Positions 37,917 through 51,000 of a DNA stretch of 64,000 nt are shown here, one piece after another. The stretch lies in NCBI GenBank assembly GCA_038503035.1, contig JAVSML010000951.1, positions 62,001 through 126,000 of the forward strand, read 5' to 3'. The notes under the pieces are model-generated. The model did not search any database. It was not told where the DNA came from and saw only the letters and a program-made list of their open reading frames with translations. The DNA is from Crocodylus rhombifer. Its lineage: Eukaryota; Chordata; Crocodylia; Crocodylidae. Position 1 is the first letter of the stretch; each line of letters begins with the position of its first letter. The position numbers were made by a program, and so were the translations under genes.

Positions 37917-38310
37917 GTGCCTATAGACATGCTCCAATGCATTCTAATTAGAACACATTAGAGCAGACTCAGTTAATTAAGTCTGCTGGAGCCTTCTAAT
38001 TAAAATGCTTTAACATGGCTGCAGCATCTTGTATATTCAGCATCCTGTATTTCAGAGTGGCAGCAGGGGCACTTTAACTAAAGCTTGTCGAACAAGCTTT
38101 AGTTAAAACGCCCTACTGCCATTTTGAAATGCAGGAAACTGGATACATGAGACGCTGCGGGATGCAAGATGCTGTGTTTTAATTTGAAATAAACTGCATT
38201 TAAATGTTAAATGCACACGATGCTTCATTTCAATTAGAGTGCCCTCGCAAAATGCTATAATTAAAATATCCCCATACCCTCCCACCACCCCAGAACATGT
38301 GTATAGGCAC
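37917..38310. mobile_element. Palindromic MITE with central hairpin
   Basis: The ends are GTGCCTATAGACATGCTCC and, reversed, GTGCCTATACACATGTTCTG. The centre (about 38050-38145) is a long hairpin built on ttaactaaagcttgtcgaac and aagctttagttaa. A related copy, with the same central hairpin, lies at 54420-54708. Confidence 0.75.
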
Positions 38311-39019
38311 ATGATCAACACATCTCAAAAGTTCTCCTCAGTGGAAAGAATCCTGTTGACTCCTGTTGATTTTGGATCAGCCCCTGAGAAAGACAGTAAA
38401 CTACAGGGCCAAATCCTATTGTTTAGGCCTGCCTAAGGGTGAAGTTACATGTTACACTTAGACACTTAGCAGGGGTGTGGCTAGGAGCCAAGACATCTAG
38501 GCTGTATCCCTGCTCTGCTGAGTGGATGGGTAGGGAGGGGAGTGCTGGGAGCAGTGTGAATCGACATTGCACTGTCTAGGGGGTAGGGTGTCCATTAGAC
38601 CTGTTTTTAAGCTCTTTGTCCCCTGTCCATTTTTCAATGAGGACTGGATTGCAAAAAAGTCCCATTTTTCAGTTCATTGGTGGAAATACAAGTCAATCAC
38701 TTGTCCTCATGATTCTGCTGACTGTGCCTAGAGCTTGGATGGTACACAGCCACAGAAGCAGGGTTCCCAGCCAGGGAGGGAGGGAGGGGAGGAAAGTGTT
38801 TTTTGGTGGCCCTGCCCCTTGCTGCTGATTGCCAAGGGGACTGGTGGCCCCACCCCGCACTGCTGATTGGCCGAGAGGGCCCGCCCCTCACCAAGGGGAT
38901 GTCTTATATTCTGGGGATGTGTCAATGGCTACCCTACTAGGGTGCCTTGGCTTGGGCTAGGATCTGGCCCCTCTTCCAGGTTCTCTGCCATAAAAATCAA
39001 TGCAAGTCACATGTGCCTG
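38311..39019. other. Immediate 3' flank of TBC1D21
   Basis: A MIR-like scrap (ggctaggagccaagacatct) lies near 38480 and GGGA repeats at 38775-38793. No gene is visible. Confidence 0.4.
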
Positions 39020-39025
39020 TTTATT
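39020..39025 (-). terminator. AATAAA polyadenylation signal of TBC1D21
   Basis: A canonical AATAAA reads on the minus strand about 40 bases past the TBC1D21 stop codon. Its position right after the terminal exon supports both the choice of last exon and a short 3' untranslated region. Cleavage would be expected near 39000. Confidence 0.75.
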
Positions 39026-39064
39026 GCTAGCCCTGCCATCCTCCACTTGCTCTTGTTTGACTTT

Positions 39065-39097
39065 TTAGGTGAAGAACTCCTTCAGCTCTCCTGGGAT
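39065..39097 (-). CDS. TBC1D21: TBC1D21 terminal coding exon (exon 11)
   Basis: After an acceptor ending ctttgcag, the exon reads IPGELKEFFT and then TAA. This matches the short C-terminal tail of human TBC1D21 in length and pattern (a proline, LK, acidic residue, FF). It is too short for ORF listings. A polyadenylation signal follows 40 bases downstream, so the 3' untranslated region is short. Confidence 0.85.
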   Translation of the reverse strand: MPGELKEFFT

Positions 39098-42000
39098 CTG
39101 CAAAGCACGAGATACTCAAGGCATTAATAAGAAAATTAAATGTCCCTCTCACACTGCTCCTATACAGCCATCCCACCCACGGCCACAAATAAAGGTCCCT
39201 ACTCATCACCTTGTCTTCATATTTCATGAGATGCTCGTACACGGAGCAAGCTTCAGAGATCAGTTCATCTGCATCCAGGTCTATGAGGCTATTACAGATC
39301 TTTAGGAAGAAAGGAGAGAAGAAACATCATTGATACTGGGGGTCATGGGCTGGCTGGACAGTCCAACCATGGGGTGAAACACCTCATGCTACTATGGCTG
39401 ACATTAGGCATTTGTACATGCCACAAAATTGGCCTTTAAAGCGGCTTAAATGGCGTTGCTGTTTGCACATTTGGTAGCTTATGCCGCTTTAAATAACACT
39501 GCTGTTTGCACGCTCGGCTGCGTATTCTGCTTTAAAGGTGTTGCTGTTTGCACACTCGGCTGCGTATTCTGCTTTAACGGTGCTGCTGTTGGCACATCCG
39601 GTGGCTTATTCAGCTTTAAATTACTTTGTAACATAGCAAGATAAAATACCTCTGAAGTGTTTTATTTTCCTACCTAACAAAGTGCAGGGGGCACTGGAAA
39701 CTGATGTGCTCGGGGTTTGGCTGGCTTCCAGCACCCCATGCGCTATACCCACCACCTTCTCTTACTGTTGTGCGACTTGGAGGCAGCCCATGCATCTCTG
39801 TGGCTGCAGTGCAGCTTGGGACCACTTAGGCCAGGTGCCAGTCAGCAGGTGCTGCCTTGGGGGTGCCACCATGGAGAAAAGCAGTGCCCCCCACCCCCAC
39901 GCCACAGCTGCAGAGGGAAGCACCAGGGCCCCATGCAACTCAGGAACCACTTGGCCCACTGGCAGCTTGCCCCCTGCTGCCACTAGAGAGGCAGGTAAGA
40001 ATCGGGCCCCAACCCTCATGTACACACCATGGGGATTTAGTTTGGTTTAATTCTCCCAAAATGGAAATGGTGGGTTTTTAAAAACCCACCATTTCTATTT
40101 CGTGCAAACTAAACTGAATTAAATCTCCGTGGCGTGTACAAGCAGCCTAGGTCTCCAAAAGGCCCCCTGCATCTTCACTCTAGCTCCAACAGGAACCCCA
40201 ACCCTTTGTAAAATTTTGCTTCACTTTTATTTCTGTGTTTTTACCCTTGAGTTTCCCATGCATTCTCTTCTCGTGTCCTAATTCTGACCATGGGTTAGGT
40301 GTAGAGATCCAGGAGAAGTGCTGAGAAGTGCTCCTCCTAAAACATTTACAAACCCATTTCCTTTGCTTTGTCTTCTACAGAATATTTGTAGGATACGTGG
40401 TGGGGTCCCATGGCTAAGCTACCATGGGACTAAAATTCAGCCTAAGATTCAGAAGGCCTAGCCTAGGTCTGCCACTGACTGCTGTGTGACCTGGAGGTGA
40501 CTTTCACCTCGCTGCAGTCATCCCCTTCTGGACACATATGCCATGTGCAGACATGCCTGGGTGTTTGGTTCCCTGTGGACAACTACAGGTGGCACACCTT
40601 GTGCTGCCACTAGCTGTCCTTGGGGAATGCCTGTGCCACATGCCCTCTGGCACGTGGCAGGTTACTTCAAGTGGGTTAGAGGAGGCTGAGGCCAGCACTG
40701 GGCTGGCCCCAGCAGCCTTACCTGGGGTCCTGGAGCCTCCCAGGGCTGCAGCAGCAGCGATCCTACCACTCAGAGCCTGGTTGGCAACTGGAGCATGGCT
40801 CCAGCAGGCCAGGCCTCAGTTTTGAGCAACACATGCTACCCCTGCACATGCCGCTCCCCCCTTCCCCCTTTTTTTTGTTTTGCATGGGATTTTTGACACC
40901 TGGATGTCCATGTGTGTTTATATAGCATCTAGCATAATGGGCCCATGTTGGTGATGCTGCAACAGCAATAAAATTATTCAACGGGATGTGCAAGTCAGTA
41001 GGGAGACCTGGAGACCTAGTGAGTGCAGGACTGTTTGTATGAGATGCAGTAACCGTCCATGCTGGTGGGGGCTTATCTGAGTTGAACCATCCCGTATTTT
41101 TAGACCAGCTATAATGTTATAGATGCCACCTATAGCAGCAGAGATGGGAAACAAATCATCTGGAAGCAATGAAAGGGTTGTGTTAGGGGCTCACAGTTTA
41201 TGTCTAGGACACAGCCGCAGGGTGCTCTATTATGCCACGGAGGAAATGGATCCAGCCTAGCCACTCCCACACCATGCGCAACATCCCCAGAAATGGGGCA
41301 TTAATGATGCTCTGGGAACATGCTCATAACAGTGCCTTGGGGGCACCCCCCCAGTGTCCTCCCCACTTCATTTCCAGAGTTCATGTGTGGGGCTAGAATG
41401 AGTGGGTGGGATTTTTTTTACCTGCAAGGATGGGGTGTCTGGATCCAGAGATTCCCCTGTGGCCTCTTGTAAATACAGGACCAAGCTCTCACCTTTGGAT
41501 CTACAACTTGATTTGAACTTCTTGAAAGGTCAGAAGGCAGTTAGGATCCTTTGCTCAGGCTTAGGCCTGTATCTCTCAAACACTGTGAGCTCACCTATGA
41601 TGAAGTGAGTTTGGGCTCTTGAAAGTTTATGCTATATAGTTCTTATTTAGTTAGTCCATATTATGCAAATCTACCATGGCTTCTGGAGACTGGAGTGCAA
41701 GCTAGATAGAGTTTCTGCGGTGGAAGTGTGTTCTTCATCCATTATTCCCTACCAACATGCCTCATCACAGAGGTGGAACAAACATCTCCAGGAATGAGTG
41801 TCCTTCTAATGATACTCATTTTATGCCCTCTCTGCTGAAATTGCTAATGAGGGGCCAATCCACACCAAGCATGAGGTATTTTTTGGTGGTGTTGACAACA
41901 GTCCACTCTGACCTGGGTCCCAATTTCACCAACTCATCCCATGTAGGCAACCAAAGAGTCACCTGACAGCAACACTCCTCCATGGGGATTGGCAAGGGCT

Positions 42001-45000
42001 GGACTTCCTTCCTAGAAGGGTGATGCATTTTATTTCCTCTCTCATGCCCTTATTTCCTTACAGTTCTGGAAGCCTGCATTAGCTGTCAGTCTCCTTACTG
42101 GCTGACTCACCATTAAAATGTCATCTCCGCTCATAGCTTCCCGGAGGATGTGGTCTCTCACCATCTGCAGCATGGTGTAGGCCACAAACACTTGGAAATT
42201 TCGACAGGGCTTCCCAGTCAGGAAGACCTTTGGAGAAACAGATGTGAGAACTGATCTGTGACAAAAACCATCAGTGATCGGAATCTTTTAAGACAAGGAG
42301 CCAAACAAATACGAGCGTAAGAGATACCAGACTGGGTCAGTCCACAGGTCCATCAATTCAGAGTCCCAAAATCTCCTCCAAATCAAATCATCTACCAAAG
42401 CTTCCCACAGCCCTAGTGTTTCTCTCTGCTTTGTAAATGGGACATTGAGGGTCAGAGAGGAAAGGGGATACACCCACAACTGCAAAGGGAACTGAGTGTA
42501 GGTCCCCAGAGCCTCAGCCTTATTCCTGAGGCACAAGATCAGCCTCCCTAACTGTTCTCGTCCCCTTAAATTGCCTCTGCAATTTCATGTGCAGAAGGGT
42601 TTGTTGTTTTCCATTCCCCTTAGCAAGGATAGTGCATGTTCTGAAGTAGCTGCCCTCTCCCTTCCTAAGAGGTGGCTGCATTTCACTAGCCCACTACACT
42701 AATCCTAGTGACAGTCTGTAAATAACTTTGGGATGCTTTGAATTGAAAGTTATGGCTGAAATATAAAATACCTCCCTTGGGCTGTGAGTGAATAATGAAA
42801 TCATGAATGGCCTAGAGACAATAAATTGGGGTTTATTATTTACCATCTCACAGTACTAGAACTAGGGGACGTGCAATGAAAATCAGTAGGTGGCGGGTTT
42901 AAAAAACCAAGCTCTTTCATAGCTTCTAGAACTCATGGCCACAGTTTGTTGCAATTAAAAGCTCCAGATCGATTCAAAGCGTCTGAATTGATTCAGAAAA
43001 GCTTTGGCCACTTTGGTGATTTGGTCATAGACTAAACAGGCAGATGACACGGCTTTCTCTAGCTGGTAAGTCTGTTGGGGTTAGAGGAGGAGGGAGGGAA
43101 GGTGTGTAGGGGAAGGAGGGACTGGGGTTGAGGCAAGCTGCCCCGCTGGGGTGGAGGTGTCTTACACAGGGAGGGGGGCAGGAGGGGTGGGATGTGGGCG
43201 CCGCAGTGCCGGGAGTGGGGTCTCTGCCCTGCTGCTGCTTGTTCAGCCGGGGCAGGCAGGATGCAGGCCGGACTTGCTCCAGGTGGAAGGGGGCAAGCAG
43301 CAGCAGCAGAGCAGAACCCCTGCTCCCAGCACTGCTGTGCCTGCACCCCGCACCCACTCCCAGCACTGTTGCAGGTGTGGCAGTGCTGGGACCAGGACTA
43401 TGCCATGCTGCCACCTGGAGCAAGCCAGGCCTGCATCGCACCTGCCCCCCTGCCCTCCCTCCTGGATTAGCAAGCAGCAGCAGGGCATAGCCTCCGCGGC
43501 TCCCCCTGCCGAGCCAGAGGCAGGCACAGCTGGAGGAGCTGTGGGAGAAGCCCCCATGGCTGCCCTGCCTGGCCCCATCCCTTGCCCAGCCCCAGCTTCC
43601 TGACACAAAAAAGCCCCACACTCACCAGCTGAAGCAGCTGTGGTTGGGGCCTCCCAGGGCTCATGGCAGAGCCCCCCTGTACAGTGCGGGGCAGTGAAGG
43701 ACACTGGGGATCATGTCCCCTGCCTGGCACCTGCCCCACAACATGAGTGCAGTGCGGCTTGGCAGGGCACCGCATGCTGTCTGGGAGCTGGGGCAGCTCC
43801 ATGCGTCAGCCAGAGCCTGGCACTGCTCAGCCCCAGCAGCCTCAGCTCCCAGACAGCACGCGGTGCCCTGCTGAGCCTCGCTGCTCCCCACTGCCCCATG
43901 CTGCGTGGGGAGGAAGGGGATGGGGGGGAGGCTCTGCCACGAGCGCCCAGAAGCCCCAATTGCCACTGGTGCAGCCAGTAAGTGTGAGGCTTTTTAAGGG
44001 CCAGGACTAGGCTGGGGCCGGGCAGGACAGCCATGGGGGCTTCTCGCATGGCTCCCCCCACCCAGGGAGAGGCAGGCTCAGTAAGAGGAGTCGCGGGACA
44101 ACCCGCAGCCACCCATCTGTGCCTGCCTGTCCCTGACCAATCCGAATCATCGATTTTCTCCAAATCGGTGCTGAATCTTCCAAAGCCAGTTCGGTTGAAT
44201 CGATTCAGGACAGTGATCCGAATCTCCGAGTTGAATCACTGTCCTCCAAATCAAATCCTTCTCTATTCACACAGACCTAACAAACACCCTTCCTGCCTTT
44301 TGCCACGTGTGTAGGCAATGCCTAGTATAAGACAGCACCAACCTTGGCTGATGCCCCTACAGCTAATTCTGTTCCCCTTCCAAAAATATTTAGGGCCTTA
44401 GTGTGACATTGCAGTGTGACATGGTGCCTCTTAATAGTACAGACATCCCCATCTGCTTCAAGTTAGGGCACTCATTCTGCACAAACTCAGAAGGACACTT
44501 GCTTTTTCATGAAGCACCATTTACTGAAACGCACAGAGAAGCCCCTCTTCTAGAAGCCGCTTTTTCTGAATATTTTGCAGAGTCTGGCTGAGTTTGAAAC
44601 CCAAGAATACTACAGCCAGTTTCCTAATAAAACTGTCACCTCCCTCCCACAGCAAGAGGGATAAAGTTAAGGCACAAAGGCAGCAATATATTAAGCGAGT
44701 GCCAATTAAACCTATATATATATATTTGGCTATTTGCTTTGAAACAAACCCTTCTTCTTGCACTTTGGACGCTATTTATTCCTGAGTGAACAGACTCTGG
44801 GGTCTGCCCAAGAGCAGATGGCTGGGAGCAGAGGGGGTCTTTATTTTGCAGCTGACATGAATGAATCAATCACATTTCTAGCACTGTCTGCCAAAGAAGC
44901 TGGGATTCTCCGGCTTTTCCCTACCTCAGCCAGAGCTCCCCTTTCCCACGGCAGGGCCCTGAAAATAATCAGAGCAGGCGGCTGTCATGCAGACTTCATC

Positions 45001-48000
45001 AAGAAAGCAGGGCTGGGCAAATATTAACTGAGATAATAAAAGCCACCAGGGAGGCAGAGGGGAGATGAAGATGCTTAGTGAGAGGTTGCAGATTGGTGAA
45101 TTGAGAATGCTGCTGCTCCAGCAGGCCTCCCTTCCCTTTAGATTTGAACCACATGTACAGAGCTTTGGATGGTGAATGGGCTAAATGATGCTATGGTCTA
45201 AATCAGGGGTGTCAAACTCATCCAACTCCCTGGGCTAGATGACCACAAGGCTCCTTGTGGGCCGGATCTGGGTGTGGAGGTAGGAGGCAAGAGCAGGGTG
45301 AGTGGTTGTAGTGGCCCAAGGCTGAAGACAGCTGTTGCTTGCCTCCCACCAATGACACATGTCCCCAGAAAGGCACCATACCTTGGATTTCAGCAGGAGC
45401 CTCTACCCTTGCTTACCCCACCCCTAAAGCCTTGGCTACTCTGGGAGCCCCAAGGGCCAAACAACACAGCTCTGTGGGACACCTTTGGGCTACATGACCC
45501 ACCTGGAGCAAAATCTTTGGATTTAAGCATCTAATCATGATTCTATTCTACATTGTCCAAGCCCCTGAAAATCCATTAATGCATCTGCTTTTGTAACACA
45601 CCATCATCTTAAGATAGACTCATAGTAAAACAGCATGGAGAAGGACCCACCCAGTTTTTGCATTAATTGTTTTGCAAGGTAGAACAGATTTGCACTAGAC
45701 ACCTAAGTCTACTTATATGCCCAATAAGTGAAATAGAACCTGATCTGAGCTATAAATCGGTGCAGCCTCATTGCCTGTCAGGAAGTGTGCAGTCTGTCCA
45801 TCCGTCCCCCATCCCAAGACACACCACTAAGTTTTACCACAGGAAATCTGGCTTGTGGTGAGCACCCTGCCACCAGCCTGCTGGGTAACCTTGGGAAAGC
45901 AACATCACCTCTTTAATGCCTCATTCAGGATGACACTTGCTTCCTTTGCAAAATCATTGGGATCTAGGGATGGAAATTGCTATGGGCCAGATCCTTTAAA
46001 GGTACTTAATTGTTTAACTCCTGCTGAGTTTGTTTCTAATGTCTTCAGAGGTCTCAGCCTAGCTGTTATTCTCTTTCAAGCGGAAGGTATTTGTACAGAT
46101 GATTATTGACAGTGGTCAAAATACAAAAGAGTTTTACATGTTCACAGGCTTGCTCAAAACATTGGAGTCTCTCAGGCCTAAAAGGCTTAGCCTAAAAGTC
46201 CCCAAGATGAAATGCTATCATCTGCTGTGGTTTCCATTACTGCCTTCTCCTCAACTAGCTGGAAGATACCATGAGAAATTGCTTCTTGCAGTAGCAGGAC
46301 ATAAATCAGGGCAGAATCATTCAAAATTGGGCTTGCTGCAGTAGTTACTGCACAATGTTCCTTGGCCTTTGTTATGGATGATCAAAGTGTTCCCTTCTGA
46401 ACTTACAGTCTAGGAAGATAATTTAGCTCAGGTACCGTCAAAGCTCAGCCTGAAATCACCTGACAGCTCACACATTTCTCAGCTAACCTAGCTAAAGCAT
46501 TTGTAATATAATCCCTCAGCAGGAGAGTTTTGCCGAAATCCCCCTTTGATGCTGCTCATCTGGGGTTCCCAACAGAGCAGGTAGAAAAATACAAGTTTGA
46601 TTACATGAAAACATGTCAGGGTTTTTTTCAGCTGAAATTCACTTACTGAAATATTCTGGCCGCATTCTACATTGTTCAGAGGGAAACTGAAATATTTTAA
46701 ATTGAAAATGCTACTGCCTCATAGGAATGGTACATTAGCTATCCCACACTCTCCTTTTTCTCTAGACGCCAAGCTAGTTGGTCAGATCTAATTTCCATGA
46801 TGCCCCATGGTCTCATCTCTTGGACAGGTTATGTGCATCGTGGAAGTTCCTGGCTGTAACGTTGTCATCCGGCCGGGGAGCCCTGCCTGCAAAGGAAAAC
46901 TGAGGACATTCAACAGCCATGCTGAAGCTCCCAGGAGGTACCACAGTGGCATTTTCAAATTAAAAATATTTTAGGCTTGGGGGCATTTGTTGTTTTCAAA
47001 GAAAATTGGAAAACCCAACTTTTCTAAGGGAATCAGATGATACATATGAAAAGTGCTGCTGATGCATGTGAAAAGTGCTGTTTAGTTAAAAACGCAACTT
47101 TCTGTTAAGAAACATGTTTGAGAAAACCTCTCTCATAAGCCCTAGTTTCCAGTCAAAGGCAGGAGTAGACCATATTATTATTATTGCTTGGTCACAGGAT
47201 CACACTCTGTGTGCCTGTGAAGGGGCAGTATTAATCCACTCAACTGAAGTGAAGATGGAAAACCCCTAGGATAATCTCTCCAGATGTGGATATTTGCCCT
47301 CTATACAGGGAAGGGGAAATCATGAATTCACAGCACCCACCACGTCTTCTGAAACTCATAAAACCAGAGAAACTGCAGAAAGCTCTCACCTCCCATAGTC
47401 TCCAGACATCATCAAATGATTTGAAGACTCGCTGGAAGTAGAGACAAAACCAAGGAAACAGGGACTGAACAACACGAGACCCCCTTCCGTCTAGAAGGTG
47501 AGAAAAGCAAACTCAGGTTAGGGATCAAAATGCGTTTTACAGCCAAGCTTACAAAATTGTGAATCAAAGGGCAGTGTGAATCCCATTACGGAGCTTTTTG
47601 CCCTGTTGCTTTGCGTTCAGCAGTACACACTGGTTTTCTGCCTTTAAAAGTTTGCTCCCTGGAGCAAGTCTGTCCTGTTGCGATGACCTGATCTTGCATG
47701 GCTATATTATACAATTGCATCATCATATGGCATCGTCATGGGATGCTGTTACATTGCCATGTAAAGCTGAGTATCATGATGCCATGACAACTCCCTGCTA
47801 GGTCATAGCATAGGGATGTTAGTCAGGCAGGCCTCAGATGGTTACTGAGCCTCTTAATGTCCTGTCCCTATGGCACGCAGTTTGCCAGTCATATTGGAAG
47901 TGTCCAGTGGAAACAGATGTACTGACAACTCCTACCTAACCCAGTTAAACCAGGGGTGGGCAAAATGTGGCCTGCAGGCCAAATGCAGCCTTCCAGGTCA

Positions 48001-51000
48001 TTCTATCCGGCCTGCGGGGCCCCTAAAAAATTTAGAAAATTAATATTTATCTGCCCCTGGCTGCCTGTCATGTGGCCCTCGATGGCTTGCCAAAACTCAG
48101 GAAGTGGCCCTCCACCTGAAATAATTGCCCGCCCCTGAATTAAACCCATGCAATATTGCCTGGGGTTGCACACACTCACAGCGAGTTTAGGCCCTGGAGG
48201 GAAATAAACTCATTGGAGCTTTCCATTAGAATGATATCAGTTGACCCCTAAGGTCAAGTCTGATCTCTGTGGTCTAAGGGAAGGTCAGAATGAGCTCATG
48301 AGAACAGGAAGATGGAGGCACCTGAGAACTGGGCAAGATGGCCTAAGGGGCCCTTCCAGTCCTACATTCCACTCTATCCACCCAACCACGTGAAAATGGC
48401 AAAACAATAGAAGGGAAATACATGAAAAGTGTCTGAGACAGGCTGAAATCTACCACTCCCTTTCCCCACATTTTGCTCCAGTGCCAGGAAATTCTGGATG
48501 CATGAACCTTGATAACTGTCCCATCCTCCATTCTCACAATATCTGGTGGAACCAGGTGACGCCCATCAATGCACAAATATTTGTTCTGCTGCCAACCCGC
48601 AGAAATGACACTACCTGAACTCTGGTAGCACAGGCTTCATGGCTCTTCTGGGCTGGAGAGGAGGGCAGGAGGTAGGGTGACAGTACTTACCCAGGTACTT
48701 GGCAAAGAAAGGATCCATAAAAGCAATCACAGCTTTCAGCATTAATATATTCTTTCCAACTCCTATGTGTATCACACAGCCATGCTCCTGGAAGAGAATA
48801 TTCAGGAATGAAAAGTTCCTTGGGAGCACATGAAAGAGCCAGATGGCCCAGCTTAAATCCATAAAGCCAGACTTATTTCTCCCATAAATCTGCTGGCCTT
48901 ACAAATAGATTTGCTCCATTTTCAAGGTTTACATTACAGACTTGCATGAAACCAGCTCATGCATAGGTCACCAGTGGGAATGGACTGCAAGACTGTCTGT
49001 AAAAGTTAGAATGCCACCACTTAAAGTTAAAAACATGCTTCTAGTAGCTGAAAGTAGCAATAGGCTTTTATCTTCTGATGGACCAGCTGTTGGAGGCAAG
49101 CACAATGCACACTGGTGAATGCATGTGTACCTCTGAGCCTGACAGCATGCATGATATAAATATATAAGGGGTGTGCATCAGGATCTGGGAGAACACCTAT
49201 TCACCAGAGTGTCCCATGGGACGACAAGGTCCAACAGTCACGAATGCCTCCAAGATCATTTTAGGCTGGACATAAGGAAAATCTTCTTTACTGTCCTAGC
49301 CCCCAAGACCTGAAATAGGCTCCCGCCAGAGGTGGTGCAAGCACCTACTCTGGACACTTTTAAGAAACATTTGGATGCTTATCTTGCTGGGATCCTTTGA
49401 CCCTAGCTGACTTCCTGCCCCTGGGGCAGGGGACTGGACCCAATGATCTTCTGAGGTCCCTTCTAGCCCTAATGTCTATGAAATCATTGAAATGATGCAT
49501 CTAGCACTAAACATCCATTAGAGCCAATCTCCATCTCCTAGAGGCTCACATCTGGTCTGTCTGATACTCTGGGCAGCCTACCTTCCAGAGACCATTGGCC
49601 TGGTATGCATACTTCTAGATGCAGTGCACCAGCACCTCAGTGGGAAGTCAAAGGGAGGAAAATGTCTCATTTTATTTTCTTTTGCAGTTTTCCAGAGTAG
49701 GTTTATCCCACATGACTCCAAATGATCAAATCCAGGAGTCTGTTGGCTTTATCGTCAGTTCATGTGGTTGGCTGGGTTATTAGGAGCTAGGAAGCACTTG
49801 GCAACCCTCTTACTTCCCCTTAGAACTGATTAACACTGTTGTTTCAGCTAATTGGCTATTGTCAATTTGCTGTTTATGATACACTGATGGTGCCAGCCCT
49901 TCACTGACAAACCCTTTTCAACTGGCTGATTCAGTCTCTAGCCAAAAGCTTCATCTCCATGTGGGGGCTGCTGTTGTTCTGACTGTGACACCAAGGCTAA
50001 AGCAGTTGGACTCTGTGGTGTGGACTCAGCTGTGCAGGCAAGAGCTTTTCTGTGACCAGTAATGCCATCTGCCCCCAGCAACACAAGTTCTGCCAGCAAA
50101 GCTGCAGCCACCCATGGAGGTTATGCTGGCAGACCATTGTTGGCTATGGCGAGTCAGGACATAAGTGACCTGGGATTTGCAGGCAAGCCTTAAAGCCCAG
50201 AGGTGATCTGCAAGACCACTCCATCACCGGAGCATTTGCTATAGTTTGGAAGCTGGGTGTGGGTGGTCAAGTCAGGCTGGTTGCCTCTCAGGACAGCATG
50301 TGTGGATTTGCAGTCAGGATAGGCCATTGACAATATATTGCAAAGGTCTTGCACACCCTCTGGCCAGGAAGCAGTACAAGTGAGACTCACGGTTTTTTGG
50401 AGGAAGAACTGAAACAGCCAGTAGATCTCATGTTCCTTCTCCACAAGCAGTTGGAAAAGCAGGAGCATCTCATGGAAGCCCTGCTGGTACTCTGCAAGGA
50501 GAGAGGACTTAAAGATATACTCAGGCATCCCTTGGCAGGCCAAAAGGGTTCAAGCCAACTAATAAGACAATAAGGAAACACAGGACAAAAGCAGGGTGTC
50601 TCTGGATATTATAGGTATGGGCTAATTATTGAGGTCTTTTGCTATGATAACGGATAACTAATTTAATACACTTACCAAGAAAATGAGAAACCCCTGCCCT
50701 TCTACCCACTGCCTCCCGCTGGGTGGAAGAGACCACAAAAATTAATGGATTATGGGGGACAAAGAGGGAGAAAGAATTCGGGAAGGGGCTTCAAGGCTCA
50801 GAGACCCAAGCTAGGGAAGGACAATACCCACTGCTCTGAGAAGGAGACATGTGAGTGGTGAAGCCCTGAGTTTATCTAGAAGGGCAGTACTAGGCAAAAT
50901 GTTGTACTCAACCCTGGACCTCAACTCTAAGCAAGTAAAAGGTGCTTCAGTTTTTTTGCCTCTTTGATAAAATGGCCAGTGAGAATGCAAAGCATCAGGC

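Noticed and set aside
1..39000. LOXL1 exons in the left part
   Set aside because: I looked for lysyl-oxidase catalytic-domain text on the minus strand and found none; the gene is probably beyond the left edge.
39450..39644. Repeat array as a CRISPR or a small repetitive protein
   Set aside because: The 42-bp units are directly adjacent without spacers and lie in a eukaryotic intron within a transposon.
43025..43704. Open frames up to 198 residues on both strands
   Set aside because: They sit in the GC-rich inverted repeats of a transposon, overlap on both strands, and show only Ala/Pro/Gly/Ser-rich text without domains.
50190..50543. 117-residue minus-strand frame as a single protein
   Set aside because: It is TBC1D21 exon 6 plus read-through into the adjoining introns; the gt donor at 50389-50390 and phase support splicing.
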